Made by a program: the position numbers and the translations under genes. From Planctomycetota bacterium (GTDB taxonomy: Bacteria; Planctomycetota; Phycisphaerae; Sedimentisphaerales; Anaerobacaceae): DNA of 5,541 nt. Under the pieces are notes generated by a model. It was not told the origin of the DNA. It was given only the letters and a program-made list of their open reading frames with translations, and made no database searches. The stretch is from contig CP070830.1 in NCBI GenBank assembly GCA_020344865.1, positions 722,412 through 727,952 of the forward strand, written 5' to 3'. Shown here piece after piece: positions 4,486 to 5,541 of this stretch. Position 1 is the stretch's first letter. Each line of letters opens with the position of its first letter.

Positions 4486-5541
4486 CTACTCAAACGGGAA
4501 CAGCAGCTCCCTGAACCAGTTTTCAGCTATCAACGCATAGTCCCTCAAATTCACCTTTTTAGAAAGCTTCACCTCCGAATCAGATATATTGGCGATTGAT
4601 ATCACCGGCTGATAAACCTCGCTCAGACCAGCAAGGCTCACTATCTCACTGTGCGGCAGAGCGCGGTTGTAGACCCGAACGTCGTCCAAAAGACCGTTCC
4701 ACAAACGCCCCATCACTTCCGCGTTCTCGCCGATGTAAACTTCATAAGAAGTGTCGTTTATAAAACCAGTTGCGTTATCCCAGGCGTCCAGCACGCCGTC
4801 AACGTACAGGTAGAGCCCTGAACCATCATATACGCCGGCAACATGGTGCCATAGGTCGTCGTCAACGCTTGTAATGCCGACGATATGACCGTAAATGCTG
4901 TCTGACGCGACCCCGGTACATGCAAACTCCAGCTGGTCGTTGCCCTCATTCCTCGCAAGGCGCCAGGCGGAGTCGCCCTTGCTGATTATGGTCGCAAAAT
5001 CCGCCTCGAACGCCGCGACCTTTATCCAGGCCGTCAACGTGATAGTATCGTTGAAGTCAAAAGCGCCGCCGGGTGTATTTGAATCGGGTATCGAGATGTA
5101 GTCGAGAAGACCGTCAAGCTGAATCGCCTCCAACCCAGACACACCTGCCGGGTAGATAGGAGCGCCGTGTACCACCCCGTCATAGCCGTTGCCGCTCGAA
5201 TCGTTCACATCTCCCTCAAATTCATAGTGGGCTACCAGACCCGTCAAGCTCGGCGTCGTCCCCACGACGTTGTAATCCATGACAAGCCAGTCGTGCGCCA
5301 TTATTTCAAGGTCAAACCCATCAATCAGACAGTCACCCGTAAAATCGCCTTCGTCAATAGTGAGCCCAGGAACGCATCGTGGTTTGAGAAGCTCAATCTC
5401 GTCGAAGTGTACGTTGCCTGAGCCGCCCTCCGATTCCTGGCCGACACGTGGACCGCCAAAGCCTATGTATACCTTGCTGATATTCGTCAGGTCCAGACCC
5501 AGCGCATTAAAATCCTCCATATCAATGTTCCACTCTCTCCA
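4486..5541 (-). CDS. LamG-domain protein with split dockerin-like repeats (5' end outside window)
   Basis: The frame is open to the window edge, giving 351 residues of the C-terminal part; numbering here starts at the edge. Residues 1-52 (WREWNID..., KVYIGFGG, GNVHFDEIEL) end a jelly-roll-like carbohydrate-binding-type module common in planctomycete surface proteins. The Met at 5520 falls inside its conserved WNI-x-x-x-DF segment and is not the true start. Residues 62-87 form one dockerin-like loop, GDFTGDCLIDGFD plus helix LEIMAHDWL. Residues 99-305 are a LamG/concanavalin A-like domain: GLVAHYEFEGDVNDSSGN at the start, LTAWIKV, WHHVAGVYDG, LYVDG, then LDDVRVYNRAL at the end. The tail KVNLRDYALIAENW (329-342) resembles the second dockerin half but its loop lacks calcium ligands. 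Probably extracellular, binding glycans or anchoring to a partner; the ligand is unknown, and an enzyme domain could lie upstream of the window. No signal peptide is visible because the start is missing. Confidence 0.85.
   Translation of the reverse strand, partial: WREWNIDMEDFNALGLDLTNISKVYIGFGGPRVGQESEGGSGNVHFDEIELLKPRCVPGLTIDEGDFTGDCLIDGFDLEIMAHDWLVMDYNVVGTTPSLTGLVAHYEFEGDVNDSSGNGYDGVVHGAPIYPAGVSGLEAIQLDGLLDYISIPDSNTPGGAFDFNDTITLTAWIKVAAFEADFATIISKGDSAWRLARNEGNDQLEFACTGVASDSIYGHIVGITSVDDDLWHHVAGVYDGSGLYLYVDGVLDAWDNATGFINDTSYEVYIGENAEVMGRLWNGLLDDVRVYNRALPHSEIVSLAGLSEVYQPVISIANISDSEVKLSKKVNLRDYALIAENWFRELLFPFE

Noticed and set aside
5518..5520. Met codon at 5520 as the start of the LamG gene
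   Set aside because: The frame continues to the window edge, and the upstream residues WREWNID complete a conserved segment of the same module, so this Met is internal.
1..5541. CRISPR array, insertion sequence or phage defence operon
   Set aside because: No regularly spaced direct repeats, no transposase and no defence-type domains are found on either strand.

Overview
The window looks like chromosomal DNA of a Gram-negative-type Planctomycetota bacterium, most likely from the Phycisphaerae/Sedimentisphaerales side. This placement is inferred from three things. Two secreted-type proteins carry the dockerin-like EF-hand repeats (D-x-A-P...DG-x-V-D-x-x-D-L, and GD-x-x-GDC-x-x-D) that are abundant in that phylum. 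One of these is a LamG protein with an adjacent 'W-x-EWNI / YIGFGG' module. There is also a Kdo transferase, which implies lipopolysaccharide. No marker gene in the window settles the taxonomy.

Layout. On the minus strand, reading right to left from about 3165, a good promoter (TTGAAA-16-TATAAT) drives a 544-codon secreted or membrane-anchored protein with two aspartic-protease-type lobes and a C-terminal dockerin pair. After an 83-104 base gap holding its own sigma70-type promoter (TTGACA-17-TATCAT) comes waaA/kdtA, the Kdo transferase of lipid A-core assembly. On the plus strand, starting about 100 bases from the protease promoter, lie tRNA-Arg(CCG) and, only 30 bases further on, a divergent, enlarged RNase HII-like gene. 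The two are probably transcribed together. The RNase gene is convergent with a minus-strand gene that enters from the right edge (5' end outside the window) and encodes a LamG/dockerin-like cell-surface or secreted protein. The 160-base convergent gap holds a 36-base near-perfect palindrome and a smaller hairpin around the RNase stop codon.

How the parts relate. WaaA builds the outer-membrane glycolipid. The protease and LamG proteins are extracytoplasmic modular proteins sharing dockerin-type calcium-binding repeats. The tRNA and RNase HII-like gene are information-processing genes. They do not form an obvious single pathway, and no mobile element, CRISPR array or classical defence operon is visible. 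The most unusual items are the bilobal protease-dockerin fusion, the RNase HII homologue with an altered GRG motif and a long insertion, and the LamG domain sitting between two dockerin-like half repeats.
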